Source: Cyrtodaria siliqua
Lineage: Eukaryota; Mollusca; Bivalvia; Adapedonta; Hiatellidae
Assembly (NCBI GenBank): GCA_037043455.1
Contig: JAWPHD010000298.1
Location: 410,001 to 474,000 of the forward strand
Length of the DNA stretch: 64,000 nucleotides
Direction of reading: 5' to 3'
Shown: positions 13,001 to 24,399 of the stretch, piece by piece
Layout: the number at the start of each line of letters is the position of its first letter
Position numbering within the stretch: position 1 is the first letter of the stretch
Position numbers and translations under genes: made by a program
Notes under the pieces: generated by a model
Seen by the model: the letters and a program-made list of their open reading frames with translations, nothing else
Told to the model about the DNA's origin: nothing
Database searches by the model: none

Positions 13001-14901
13001 AAAAAATTCTAAGTCCGAGAAACATCGACATTTTTCTAAGTCCGAGAAGAGTGAAATGTTGAAAGGCCGAAAGGCCACCTTTTTCTGATATTTAGTTTTT
13101 TGTGCTTAATTTTCATAAAAAATATTCTAAGTCAGAAAACTTTCATCGAAGTCCGAGAAACATCGAAAAGTCCGAGAAGTGTTGAAAAAATCAGTCAGAA
13201 AAATGTCTAAGTCCATTTAAGTGCATTGAAAAAGCTAGAAAAAAAGTTGGTCTGAGAAGTGTTAAAACCAATGTCTAAGTCAGAGAACATTGACATTTAG
13301 CTATAAGTTCAAGAAGCAATGAAACATGTCTAAGTCTGATGTCTGTGTGTAAGGTTGAAATGCCTTTCAAAATGTGACCTGCTGGCAAAACTGGACCTGC
13401 TGGTAAAAAGTGGACTGAAAATGAGCCATATATGTAGAGATAGGCAGTAGTTATAATAGTGTGTTTACAAACCTCCGTAGCAGTGCTCTGAGATGGGGCA
13501 TTTGTATCTGTGACTATTTATGTGTTCTTGATAACAAATTATCTCTACAATAAAAGAGTAAACATAGGGTAAAACATGAATAATACTGGAAAAAAAATGG
13601 TCACAGTTCCAATAAAATAAACAAAAAATATATAGTTTATGAGTCATTGGATTGAAAAAACTTTACACCTAGCTGATTTTAAGAACGGTTTCCTATCGTC
13701 TGCATGAAGAGAGAGTTGTTTACATGAGTCATTCACTGTAACTGACAGGCCTGTATAGCTTGTGTAATTGATAAAACACACATCTAATTTCTCCCTACCA
13801 GGGTATGGAATTATGCCCCTTAACAAGCACACACATTCACAGTGCTGAAGGAAGGGAATATTATTCAATTATATTTCTAGTTTAGGACAGGTAGAAAGCA
13901 TTAGTGGTTTTTAATTTAGAGACATTGAAAAGAAAGTTGTTGCGAATGCTCAAATCGGTTCACCATTATTTGTTTTCGTACGCGCAAGTATGTACATATT
14001 TCAGACATAAATGTTACTGTGTCTATTTTCTAAGAAGGACAAATATTTTATGAAATAAATTTATTTAATAGTCTTTTATTTAGCAAATTTTTTTTTTTTA
14101 TTATCTAAAATGTCATAAACGCCATTTATATCAACCAATGTATTATCATTATGTTTTGTAAACCATGAAAATGTATAGCTGTAGGTAAATTGTTCCTTTG
14201 TCTCTCTTTTGTACGAACCCTCTATATGCAGAATAGTTATTGTCACTTAATAATAGTGAAATACACTGGCTCCCTAACTACCATTTTCTACATCAACAAC
14301 TATATGCAATAATTTAAGCGGGTAGAAAGCTGACCGGTTTCGTTTACCCCTTGCACGTTTCTCTGTTCTTATCCAAAAAGGCAACGGACAAATCAGATTG
14401 AAGCACTTGAATCGTACCATGTAGAGTACATTAACGTTCACCCCGATTATGTCCGAGAAATTTAAATGGTTTCGTCCAAAATCGAGTATCTTTATAAAAT
14501 AGCATACTTTTATACAAGTGATCATTTCTTCCAAGCATTAAACATTACTTTTAAATTTTCATTTTTTAAACATACAATATATATTTGTATCACTGTTATA
14601 GACAGATCTACGAATAATTCACCAATATCCGTCTTCATTCCATATTTTCTTCACATCAACAGCACAGGTCGATTTCCCTATGCAGACATCGTTCATATGC
14701 TATTTTACATAGATTACTGAACTATTAAACTGTTTATGAACAATTGTCACACCACTTTATTTTCAGGCCGGTCAAATGCAAGAGAAGTTCACTGGTTGTG
14801 GAGTTTGTCTGGCTATCGTGTTCTTTCCGATCGGTATAGTGTGTTGCATAATGATGAAGAAGAAGGCGTGCGACTGCTGTGGAGCATCACCGAACAATTA
14901 A
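4016..14901 (+). CDS. BRI3: BRI3-like small membrane protein, three coding exons
   Basis: Coding exons are 4016-4037, 12675-12730 and 14767-14901, giving 70 residues. Acceptors ttatttcag (before 12675) and ttttcag (before 14767) and donors gtaagtc (4038) and gtaagtat (12731) are all consensus. Exon 1 ends in phase 1 and exon 2 supplies the missing two bases; exon 2 to exon 3 is phase 0. The product begins MSAQQVP and carries VGGCRACG at residues 19-26, a hydrophobic membrane segment at about 37-56 (VCLAIVFFPIGIVCCIMM), three lysines, and a C-terminal CDCCGASPNN ending at TAA 14899-14901. The order of Cys pair, membrane segment with central FPIG, basic stretch and CxxCG terminus is that of the C-terminal half of brain protein I3, a small protein of endosomal or lysosomal membranes. 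The usual proline-rich N-terminus is almost absent here. Family assignment comes from the pattern; exon structure is read directly. Confidence 0.78.
4195..4925. repeat. dispersed repeat R1, two tandem copies of about 370 bp
   Basis: Copies at about 4195-4565 and 4566-4925 share, in order, tcgaacaggaaatgtagc, acagtcaaccacaaac, gggttgacaagagg, ctaccgccttgga, ttaccctattgtcatcccaa and taaaacgggacagtg. Other copies lie at 7156-7260, 16757-16920 and 17258-17395 on this strand, and at about 59540-60830 and 62440-62545 in the opposite orientation. The last two positions link it to Penelope-like sequence. Confidence 0.8.
5860..6870. repeat. cluster of short GC-rich hairpins
   Basis: Palindromic variants of GGGCTTCGCTTCGCGAAGCTT recur at about 5870, 5980, 6080, 6140, 6210, 6260, 6785 and 6845 in otherwise AT-rich sequence. 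Several copies (6210, 6260, 6785) can fold on themselves. No reading frame is conserved across them. Confidence 0.55.
6503..6572. promoter_or_regulatory. three tandem CRE-like palindromes TGACGTCA
   Basis: Three copies of a unit of about 26 bp, CATGACGTCATGTTTAAC-like, each hold a perfect 8-bp TGACGTCA. This matches the cAMP response element bound by CREB/ATF proteins. Two more lie at about 9740-9762. They sit in the second intron of the BRI3-like gene; regulatory use is inference. Confidence 0.4.
7156..7260. repeat. partial copy of dispersed repeat R1
   Basis: Contains gtcgaacaggaaatg, acagtcaacctgcaac, aaaacacacaatg and gggttgga in the same order as the copies at 4195-4925, more diverged. 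Confidence 0.6.
8319..8970. mobile_element. piggyBac-type MITE, copy 1
   Basis: 652 bp, with inverted ends GGGGGCACTCCTCAGTTT and AAACTGTGGAGTGCCCCC, flanked on both sides by TTAA (8315-8318 and 8971-8974). TTAA duplication is the hallmark of piggyBac-superfamily insertion. No transposase is present. The reverse-strand open frame inside it is repeated in copy 2 only because the DNA is repeated. Confidence 0.8.
9187..9512. repeat. palindromic microsatellite of TATCTCAAGATA type
   Basis: About 30 degenerate copies of ATATCTCAAG and its complement CTTGAGATAT alternate, so either strand can fold into many small stems. Confidence 0.8.
10082..10733. mobile_element. piggyBac-type MITE, copy 2
   Basis: Also 652 bp, and differing from the copy at 8319-8970 at only a handful of positions (for example cattgggttttttgg against ctttgttttttttgg). 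TTAA is present on the left (10078-10081), but the right side runs straight into TTTCGTTCTG of the CGTCTTTTCG array. The left flank caattttttaacggacaac is also duplicated, pointing to segmental duplication or nested insertion rather than two independent jumps. Confidence 0.75.
12761..13096. repeat. 112-bp tandem repeat, three copies
   Basis: Units start at about 12761, 12873 and 12985. Each holds taagtccgagaaacatcg and a ggccgaaaggcc palindrome, then cacctttttctgatttttag. The array begins about 30 bases after the splice donor of the second coding exon (12731) and decays into gtccgagaa-type motifs up to about 13330. Confidence 0.85.
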
Positions 14902-14964
14902 TACTCGTCATAGAATACAGTACGAGGTGGCCTACTTCTTATTCGGAATCATATTGGGAATTAA

Positions 14965-14970
14965 AATAAA
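14965..14970 (+). terminator. poly(A) signal of the BRI3-like gene
   Basis: AATAAA lies 64 bases past the stop codon at 14899-14901. A cleavage site would be expected around 14985. This gives a short 3' UTR and supports 14767-14990 as the last exon. Confidence 0.55.
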
Positions 14971-14999
14971 TCAGTTGGGTAAAATATGCTGGGTGTTAT

Positions 15000-16750
15000 A
15001 AAAGAAATGGAACAAAGTAAAAACTGAACAACTAATATTGTGTATAGAAAGAAGCAATTTAAGAGACAAACGGCTGTGTCGAACACCCATTTCACATTCT
15101 ATTGTCTGAAACGATTTTGATTGGTTAGGCACTAAAACATTAAGTTTGTAACACTATCCAAATTATGTTAATTAAATTCATCCCGATTTTAGTCATAAAC
15201 TTATTATTTACCAAAAAACACACACTAAATAATAACATTATACAGATCAGTTTGTATATTTGTGTTAATTCGGCGTTTAAAGAGATAAAACACGAAAATA
15301 TAACGTTGTTTATGACATGTCCCTCTTAATTAGTGGTGTACACATTTGACTGTAATATCATACGATAGAAAGGATCTTAAACTTGTCCTCATTTCATTTA
15401 AGATTTATGAAACTCGTTATGATTTTTTAACTCACCTACAGGCTCGTTAAAATCAAAAATGATTCATGACTCGTTTCATGAAAATGGTATGGAATGGGAA
15501 CTCGTTTAAGATTCTATATCTTTTGCATATAAGATACATGTATATAATAGTGTAAAATATTACTGTTAAGGTTGCAGCAGTGTACAGGGTTTACGAGTTT
15601 TGGTATAGTGAGGTATCTAGTAGCATTAACACAGCTATACTTAATTGTCTGTTAAGAGATCTAGCATTTCAATGCATACTTTAGTGAATCACAATGAAGC
15701 AGAAATCATTATTAGTTAGTAATAAACGATAAGTGACGATTGAAGGTTGCGATTTACTAATTGCTTTCCCATAGGCCACAATAAAAGCTTTTCCGACGAA
15801 AAATCAAACAGAAGATACAAATTCAACGTTTTGTCTTATTTGCAAGATGGATCCAAGACCAATGTGCTAAAAGTTAAAATTCAGCATGTTTCCCCTAAAG
15901 AACTTTCCATGGGGGCTGACATATTTGTTTACATGCATAACCGATTTACCAGTTTTTGTGTGGGTTTAATCTCACAATTTTATGTTTGAAACATACATTT
16001 GGCAAAAATAAATGCTCTCATTTTAATATAAGTTTTTTATGAATTCATTAACAATTCTGAAAATGTATTTTGAATCATTTATCTGGCATGTTTTAGTTCT
16101 TGTGACTTTTCACTTCTGGCACATGTCACTCTGGAAAGGGACGTTGCGTAGCCCATGCTATATTTAGAATACCGCAACCTGAAGGGCATTAGTGGTCACG
16201 CGTTTATATGTTCGCACTTCGGAAAAAAATGAGAACAATTGTCCTATAGAAACCACTGCATCTAAACGCAACTTCAGCGTAGGCCCGCAAAGAGCAAAGA
16301 CAGGGTTACCGACTTTGGAACGGTAAGTAGGCAATAAGGCCTACATGTTCGCTTTGATCGATTTTATATGTAAACAAAACACATTCAAAATGTATTTCAT
16401 AATGAAATAATATTATTTTTCAGGAACGCTCAGTGCATGAAAAGCCACAAGAAATCACCATGATCAAGACAAGCAGAAGAAAGGTTCCAGAAACATAAAT
16501 AAAATGTATTTCATACCTTTTATAGAGATACACATAAATGTAATGTACTGTGCATATATGGCCTTATATTTATATATGAAAGTGTTACGTGATTTATGGA
16601 TGTAGAGTTGAACGCGGTGGGTGACTGTACAGTACTGATTGTATAATTTGTACCTACGTGCTTTAACACAGAGAAGGTTGGCCCCGTTTATTTACTAGTC
16701 TTTTCGGATGCGAGTGAACGTTTAGCTACACGTAATCGTAGTTTTACGTA
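15000..16750. other. no recognised gene
   Basis: An 80-codon frame at 15747-15989 has no recognisable family. A possible terminal exon opens after tttttcag at about 16423 and reaches an AATAAA near 16498, and a gtaagtagg donor lies at about 16322, but no coding continuity supports a gene. Confidence 0.25.
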
Positions 16751-16756
16751 TACAAG

Positions 16757-16920
16757 TAGATATAAATGTCGAACAGGAAATGTAGCTTTTAAGGACCACA
16801 GTCAATCAAAAAACACGCATAGAAACAAACAATAATAACAAGAATAATTAAAAGGCAAGGCATATGACATCACAGATATCAAAAGGTTAATAATTGGTCA
16901 ACCGCCTTGGAACTGTCGGT
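16757..16920. repeat. copy of dispersed repeat R1
   Basis: Shares tcgaacaggaaatgtagc, accacagtcaatca, aaaggcaaggcatatgacatc and accgccttggaactgtc with the copies at 4195-4925. Confidence 0.7.
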
Positions 16921-17257
16921 ATTTAGGTAGACGTCATCACAGGATCCACAATCTGTCCAGTCATCGCTCAATCAAAGAGGAAAGCAAAGCGGTGAACTGT
17001 AAACGGGTCAACCACTAAACATGTAGTTGTAATATCATCTGAATTGAAGTAGTGACCATTTATTTTCCTTGGTGATAATTAGATCAATCACTTTAAAACT
17101 TCACAGAAGTTATCAGTGGTTTGATTTAAGCTAAATGTTATTAAATGTGATTTGGTATGTGGAATATGCACCAAAAATCCTCATGGACTGGGAAATAAGA
17201 AGCCATCTGCAGTAGGTGTATACTTCAAAATGGTTGGATGATACCTGTGGTCAACAA

Positions 17258-17395
17258 AAGTAGATTTGAAAATCGAACAGGAAAAGTTGCATTCAAGGAC
17301 GACAGTCAACCACAAACACACACAGAAACAACTTTAAAGATGAACAAAAAGCAAGACAAGACATCACAAACACAAATAGGGTTATATCCTCTGTC
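17258..17395. repeat. copy of dispersed repeat R1
   Basis: Shares atcgaacaggaaaagttgc, gacgacagtcaaccacaa, acacacagaaacaa and gacatcacaaacac with the other copies. It ends earlier than the full unit. Confidence 0.7.
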
Positions 17396-17782
17396 GATAC
17401 ACTTTTTAGCAAGTTTAGTAAAGATTGTATGAAAGTGAATATGACCAAGGATCTTACGAAGTTTGTAAATAACGTCACGTCAGCATAGCGAGATGTAAAT
17501 CGAGAAAAGGAGAGATAGTATCACAAATGTTAGCTTTGTTTAGGGTGAAGAATTTTAGGATAGACAGTATTAACCATAGTAGAAAAGAAAAGGTTGTTTA
17601 TGTTCAGTATGCCATCCAGATACTGAGAGGTGTCATTAAATGCTTCAAATACATCTCCCTGAGTATCTGATGAAAGACTCAACATGATTTTTTTTCATAG
17701 CGATACTAAAACGAAATAAATTGTCCTATAGCAATCACAGTAAGTAAACGCAATGGCACAGTAGGTCCGCACAACGCTACTA

Positions 17783-18813
17783 ACCAAGAGTCATAAATTC
17801 TTAAGGACTATTGGTCAGCCATCTTTGAAAAGAAAATCCAAAATGGATGGGGTATGGTTAATTGAAATTTTCATCCAAATGCATATTGTAGGCATGAACA
17901 TTGTCAATGATATAATAGAGGGCAGTAATTCAACACTATTGATGTGAACATGATATCAGAAACAATAATTTTTTGGCAGAAATAGTGCCCCTTATATTCG
18001 AAAAGTTTAATACAATTTTACTCGAAAATGTTTTTTTTATGTTAAATAAATTTGTCCATATACTTGTCCATTTATCTAAAAATGGCACACGAGACATCAT
18101 TTCTAAATTAAATACGACATGTTATCACATCATCCAAATTTCAAAGTCAATCATTGTAAAAAAACAAGCTATTCTTTCAATGGCATGTACTTTCAAAATA
18201 ATCTCAATGTTTTAGTATGGTGGCTCTGACGGGTTTTAATTGTCAAACTATTATAAATGGCAACTATATTTTTGGATGTATTAAACACAAATGAGTGACT
18301 GTTGTGAATAGAAACATGGCAAAACAAGAGTAATTTATTATTATATTCGAATAAAAACAGCAAAACTAAATAATAGCATATGAATACGATCAAATGACCT
18401 GTTTATCCGAATGTTTCACCATACCGCATGTTTCAATTTACAATTCACGTGCATGCTTTTCATGTGTATCATTTTGGATGATGTGATAAAATGGCTTACT
18501 TTATTTAGAAATGATGTCTCGTGTGCCATTTTTAGATAAATGGACAATTCTATAAACTTATTTAACATGAAAACCTAAATATCTTCGAGTAAAATTGTTA
18601 CAAACTTTTCGAATATAAAGGGCACTATTTCTGCCAAATAAATATTGTTTCTGATATTATGTTCACATCAATAGTGTTGAATTACTGTAGTCTATTATAT
18701 CATTGACATTGTTCATTGTGGATGGAAATTTCAATTAACCATACCCCATCCATTTTGGATTTTCTTTTCAAAGATGGCTGACCAATAGTCCTTAAGAACT
18801 TATGACTCTTGGT
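17783..18813. mobile_element. TA-flanked foldback MITE
   Basis: Arms of about 400 bp (17783-18215 and about 18420-18813) are inverted copies around a loop of about 200 bp. The outer ends are ACCAAGAGTCATAA and TTATGACTCTTGGT, flanked by TA at 17781-17782 and 18814-18815, as in Tc1/mariner insertions. Inner blocks such as tggcacacgagacatcattt also pair with the other arm. No transposase is seen. Confidence 0.75.
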
Positions 18814-18819
18814 TAATAG

Positions 18820-20460
18820 CCCTTATAGATGAAACTCTATTGCAAAATTGATCAAGAACGTTTCCTGAAACTGTAATTGACCAAATTTTTATAAATGAAT
18901 CCCAGAGATGTCATAAGCGTTATGGTAATATTGTAAAAAGTGATCCTTAAAGCATCTAAAGTATCTTAACGCTATAGCATAGGATGTCGACTTGTGGTTT
19001 CATTTTTACGGTCAATACCTGACTTCACTGGCACGAATTGGGAGTGGCTAATTTGTTTATCGCTCTGTTGAGTTTCAAATCGCGTACTAACTGAAACACT
19101 TTATATAAGGATCTCAATACTGAACAGTACACGCGCCGCTCGGTTTGATAACGTCGTCTAATACAACACAATAAAATCAGGCACTATAGCTGAAACGGCT
19201 CAAACACAATAATAAATGTACTGACCTAAGCATAGTCCTTTTTATAAGTCCACTTCATTCTCATTAAATATCACATGACAATTAAATTAATACCAGCACG
19301 TTACACGAACTGTAACTTCGTATTTCAATAATCCTTCAGAGTTCGTGGCACAATCACCGACAACATTTTGTTATAAGCAATGCTATTGTTGTAAGCAGTA
19401 AATGCAGTAAACGTATTTACATGTATTTGCAGACGTGTATTCTATAGCATTCATGATCACAGAAATTATAGAGTAAATGTGTAACCTATTTCTTGCATAT
19501 CGGATAAGGTTATCCGCTTTTTACATGGGTCATGGAAAGCCTGATCTTATACATGCGTGAAGATAAAAGTCGCGCTCTGATATCAACAATGACAGATACA
19601 TGACGTCATTATGTCAATAAACATGCAAAACGTTAGTAGCTGGCAACGTCAATGCACAGAAAGTAAATGATATGCAAGAAAAAGAATCAATCATGAGTAT
19701 CTGGTGAAGATTGGGAACTTCAAACCCTCTGTATAACTATTTAAATTTGAACCTTGGCAGAGCCTCGGTTCCGAAAAAAACACAATTATATGTCGTGTTG
19801 GAATTCCCGATCTTCGCCGGATACCCATGAAATATTCTTATTTTAATATGTGTGCCCTAAAAGTACCCCGTTTATCATTCCGTTTATGTCGCTATTTCTT
19901 TGATATACATACATGTGTTTATCAAATATATTTCTTGGCTTTACACGGATTATAATTTAAAATAAAAGGTATGCATTTGAAGGTTATTGATTATATGTTA
20001 TTGATTATATATTATTGTTTTATCCAAGCAATTTTGCTATAACTGTCCATTTTCCTATATAAAACGTGTCTTTTATATACACGTATTCCAGGTGAAAGTT
20101 TCGTTATTACTAAAGCGATAGCCACCTCCTACTTTTAAAGCGCAAACAAATACTGTATATATCCAAAAAAGCAAAACATACAATCCCAGCCTAGCAACAT
20201 TAGCTAATGATACACAATATTTGTTGTCATTAAAATGATTTGTTTTGTAGGGCCTGTGTAGCTTTAACGGCAGAAAGACAACAAGTTAAAAGCTTGGAGA
20301 TGTTTGTAGTATTGGAACTAGAACAGTAAACAAAGCGGGTTTTATAAGGCTGTTTGTGAAATTACGGAATACAGTACTTAGTTGGATTTCGTCTTCCACA
20401 GACTTGAAAGTGTAGCACCAAGTGATATGTGGAAACAAAATTATTGTCAGTATATTGAAC
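18820..20460. other. no gene seen; one short hairpin element
   Basis: The only structure I see is an inverted pair at 19691-19722 and about 19797-19830: tcatgagtatctggtgaaga against the reverse of atcttcgccggatacccatga. It brackets about 140 bp and is probably a small MITE. Confidence 0.4.
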
Positions 20461-20499
20461 TGGAGTTTACGAATTAGCGCTCCCGAGTTTCAGATATAA

Positions 20500-20642
20500 A
20501 ACAAACAAACAAACAAACAAACAAACAAACAAACACGCAAACAGACAAATAAACAAATAAAATAAATAAAATAAATAAAATAAATAAAATAAATAAAATA
20601 AATAAAATAAATAAAATAAATAAAATAAATAAATAAATATAT
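20500..20642. repeat. (CAAA)n and (AAATA)n-type microsatellites
   Basis: A run of acaaacaaac repeats (about 20500-20550) passes into aaaataaataaaataaat repeats. The reverse-strand open frame here is only low-complexity Leu, Phe and Tyr. Confidence 0.9.
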
Positions 20643-21329
20643 AAAACGCAATGTTATCGTTTTCAACTAACGCCGAAAATAAAAAAAAGCATACTCTTTT
20701 TCCGTCAATATTGTAACTAGGACTCAATCGCATACATGCACATCCATTATGTAAACACATGTCAAAAAAGAAAGATTTAAGCTTATAATAAATAATACAA
20801 GGTGTAATTCCTCTCTATTGTGTCATTCTGTTTATATTAAGTAAACGTGCACAAATATTGCATTGTAGAGGTTGTTAAAGGACTTCAGTCTTCAGGCCTC
20901 AATCTGCTCCAGTATTAAGTTTCCAAATAGGAGCGTATAGACATGGTGTGCTATGTACTTTATATGAAGTAGATTAAAAGTCTTGAAATACATACACTAT
21001 ATGTGTTGTAACATATGCACAGCACAACAACACAATTAGAGTCTCGGAAACACGAAGAAATAGGCATTACAATGGTCAAAGCGAGACAACACATTATATG
21101 TGTGCACAAATGAATGCATATCTACAAACACCACCTGACATATGAACATGATTAATTTAGGTTCATTTGTATTTACAGTACAAAAAATACATTGACTGAC
21201 AATCACATCATGCACAAATTTGGTATACATCTAAATAAACGTCTTGGTGTATAATGTTCAGATTCTTGAATAATTATGCTAACACTGGAAAGAACCTCAA
21301 CTCTACACAGCTACTATATCCGATACTGT

Positions 21330-21475
21330 CGCTTCAGTCCTTGATTTACATCGCTTTATCGAAAATGGAGAAATAATTAGTAAACTCTGTGATCAGAGCG
21401 ATGATTTTAATTTTGATATTGTTAATTATCCCCACTTCGATCGGGATGTTCCCCGACTTATTCGTTTTTTCTAAA
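21330..21475 (+). pseudogene. Penelope-like reverse transcriptase, C-terminal fragment
   Basis: The translation includes LDLHRFIENGEIISKLCDQ and DDFNFDIVNYPHFDRDVP, which matches the fragment around 59040-59150 (IENGKIISKIYDKRDDFNF). Penelope-like elements carry this block just after the reverse-transcriptase palm. The piece is truncated on both sides and precedes an N-terminal piece at 21532, so the order is rearranged. Confidence 0.7.
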
Positions 21476-21531
21476 GCTTGTAGTAACACTGCTTCCATTA
21501 TTCAAAGCTATACATAGACTGTTCTTCGACA

Positions 21532-22440
21532 TTGACAAGGAGTCTGATCATGTCATACATTTTCTACAAATTCTTTATCTTAATAAGGGCATTGATTGTA
21601 TTGATATACCAAGTATTTTTTCGAGATAATCGTGTTGTTGATTCTATTCCTAAATATTTCAAAAAGTCCGAAAATCCTATTATTTGTTATAAGTACAAAA
21701 AACCAATTAGAGAATATGATTTTCAACTACAAAAAAATAGTTCTGACCTTGATATAGTAAATAACACTCTTAAGGAATGCGAGTGTAGAACATCTAAACT
21801 TTGCTATGCTCCAGCAGGTCATGTCGTTACTGGTAATTTTGATATTATAGATAAACGTATTTGGCATTTGTTTTCTAAAGGTCCGAAGTATAGATTGCCT
21901 TCTGTGATTGATTTTAATGCATGTCGTGTTCAGATCGCCCAATCTATTGAGGATTTTAGTATTAAATGTTGTCGTAGAGAACATGCTGACCCTAACTTCC
22001 TTTCTACTTGGAAAAATACTATTTTTAACATCATAGATACCCCTATTAACTTCTATACGGCTAAGCCTTCCCTACTACACCTAGACCTAGGTTTTCGTAA
22101 TTTAAAATCGGGAATCCAGGAATTTCATAATAAGTTTATTTCAGTTCCTACTGATAACGCAGCTCATAAAATATATAATCATTGTTTGACGCCTCCATTA
22201 CGTCATTATTTTATCTCAGGAAATTGGGAGTACTAATTCGTACTGAAAACATTACTGAAGATAATGTTGTTTCGACTCATATCACTCAGTGCAAGATTTT
22301 CAAGCTGTAATAGACGAAAAGCAAAACAGATTTCCAATGATATACTGGATTCCCAAATTACACAAACAACCGTATAAAGCCCGTTTTATTTCCAATTCTA
22401 ATTTTTTTGCACCACTACAAATATCTCCAAACCTTTAAAG
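21532..22440 (+). pseudogene. Penelope-like element, N-terminal and early RT fragment
   Basis: A 234-codon frame ending at 22236 holds CECRTSKLCYAPAGHVVTG, then KGPKYRLPS and IDFNACRVQIAQSIEDF, the pattern that precedes the reverse transcriptase in mollusc Penelope-like elements. After frame breaks near 22240-22310, FPMIYWIPKLHKQPYKARF (about 22335-22395) is the first reverse-transcriptase motif. The start is probably further upstream in another frame, since cattgattgtattgatatacc also reads as element-like sequence. It stops abruptly near 22440, and the palm with the catalytic aspartates is missing here. Confidence 0.75.
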
Positions 22441-22861
22441 GTGAAATATAGCGTGTCTTTTGAGCATATATTCTGAAATATATGTATATAATATACAATC
22501 TGTTCAAATATTACACTTATTGGTTTTCCCGTTTTGTCACAGTAGCCAATTAAACCTCATAGCGCACACGCTCCGAGTTTCGCCCTTTTTGAAGACAGGT
22601 AAGTGTCACGTCATTGGTACCAAACGATTAGCGGCTCCGCATTAAGTCTGCATTATTTATGTAGGATTATGTTTTATGGTACGTGTGCTGTTGCTAGGTG
22701 CAAACGTGTGCATACAAAAGGACAATATAATAATATCAGTTTCGTTCGTGTTCTAAATCAGGTTAATGATTAAGATTCGAACAATTTGAGGTGGATTCGT
22801 GGGAAGTCCATCCTTTGGCTTCTTTTTCGTTGAATTTGGAGAACAGACGGCCATGCCGGTT

Positions 22862-23037
22862 AAAAAAACCCACTGGTACCAACAATATTACACAAAAATG
22901 AAAAGTGCCTAACCCCGCCGTCTCCAAGCAAGTTTTATTCGCCGATTAAAAAAACAGTGGTACCAACAATATTACACAAAAATGAAAAGTGCCTAACCCC
23001 ACCGTCTCCAAGCAAGTTTTATTCGCCGATTCAACCG
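22862..23037. repeat. about 90-bp direct duplication inside inverted ends
   Basis: A unit running gtaccaacaatattacac to caagttttattcgccgatt occurs twice in tandem, with one visible change (ccgccg/ccaccg). The pair is bracketed by GCCGGTT (22856) and AACCGGC (about 23033), which could be ends of a very small element. Confidence 0.75.
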
Positions 23038-24225
23038 GCGTTGAGGAGTAAATTAATAAATGAGGTAACATAACAGTTTTTGTTTTATTATCTTAGCACT
23101 ACATCGGGTATACGTATGCTAAATTGTAGAACGGTATATAGTCTTAGATCTTTACATACACCGTGATTGTTTAGCTGTTGAATTAGAAGCATGCGTCTTT
23201 ACGTGAATCAGTCAAAAGCTGACGGCGCTAATATAATATAGCCGTCTTTTTCAAAAGATTGCTAAAAATAGGTTCAGCATACAAATTTAAATGATTCCGG
23301 TGAAAGAAACATTGGGTCTTTGTTTCAATATATATTTTTTTAGGTTTATTTATTTTTTAACTATATACCCTCTTCTGCCAATAGTGTTATAGATCTATAT
23401 CTATTTATATATGGGTCTCTGGATTTAAAACAATTTTGAGAAAATACAAGGCAGAAAAAATTGATAATGTTACTAGCTATAATATTAGTTCAGTAATGTT
23501 TTATGGCAAACTTATGACCTACGATGCCATTGCGCTCGGACGCTGTGGTTTCTATAAGACCCTATATCTCATTTTAGCTTATGCAATAATTAAAATAAGT
23601 GCCTTACAAGATATACTTTTTATATTATGGTAAATTTGATCTGTTGGGTCTGTTGTTTCGATCTCTACATGTACATAATACATATTATCGTGCTCATAAT
23701 ACATTTGGCTATATTATTTAGATCATAGTATGTTTATCTCTTTGTGTGGTGTGTCGGTTGTATCTGTGTGATGTGATGTCTACTTCGATTCTATTGTTGA
23801 TATGTTGATGGTTGTCGCTCTCGCTCTATGTAGTCGCTGCGGCGGTGAAGTGCTGTCTGGAGTGGTGTTGGTCCTACATCCGCTAGGTGGTGCTGCTCTA
23901 CATCCGCTACTGGGCCGGGGTCCTGTCTGTGTGTGTGTGTAGTACTAAGGTTTATAGTCCGTCCGCCAACGAACACGTCAAGGTATACCTGAAAAGTGTT
24001 TTGGAGTTTTAAAGTTCTATAGGCACGCAGGTTGCTGACTCCGTTGCTCCATGTACCTCGCCAGGCTTCCCCACGTTGGATCCGTTAAGCTGCTGAGTCG
24101 TCGGCCACACATTCCATATTTACATAGCCCACATATACCACATCAAACATTCGGGGGATTCCACATGCAGACTGCCGACGCTCAGCTAACTTCTTCACCT
24201 CGATGGTTGTTCCTGACGATGTTCC

Positions 24226-24399
24226 ATGGCGGGCGGGACAACGGAGACGACGCCGATCTTGGTGAACAACACTGACTGGGTGTTGTCAGTCCCAGCAGTG
24301 TTGCAGTGCCTTCCCCCGGACGAGCACGGGTCAGTGTCCACAGAGAATGTTTCCCTAAATGGTGCGTGCTTTTGTCATATACCGACGTATGTACCCTAA
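24226..24399 (+). CDS. 57-residue candidate small ORF, unknown
   Basis: ATG at 24226 follows an in-frame TGA and runs to TAA 24397-24399. The product begins MAGGTTETTPILVNN and includes AVLQCLPPDEHGSVST. The local GC content is well above the surroundings, so it may be an exon or remnant of a real gene, but I recognise no family and see no clear splice sites. The flanks (23790-24225) are also GC-rich without a long frame. Confidence 0.2.
   Translation: MAGGTTETTPILVNNTDWVLSVPAVLQCLPPDEHGSVSTENVSLNGACFCHIPTYVP

Noticed and set aside
14736..14969. A 77-codon plus-strand frame over the last BRI3-like exon
   Set aside because: The exon's own frame (14767-14901) matches BRI3 with correct splice phase; this one is an out-of-frame shadow.
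20467..20760. A 97-codon reverse-strand frame with Leu/Phe/Tyr repeats
   Set aside because: It is the translation of the CAAA and AAATA microsatellites.
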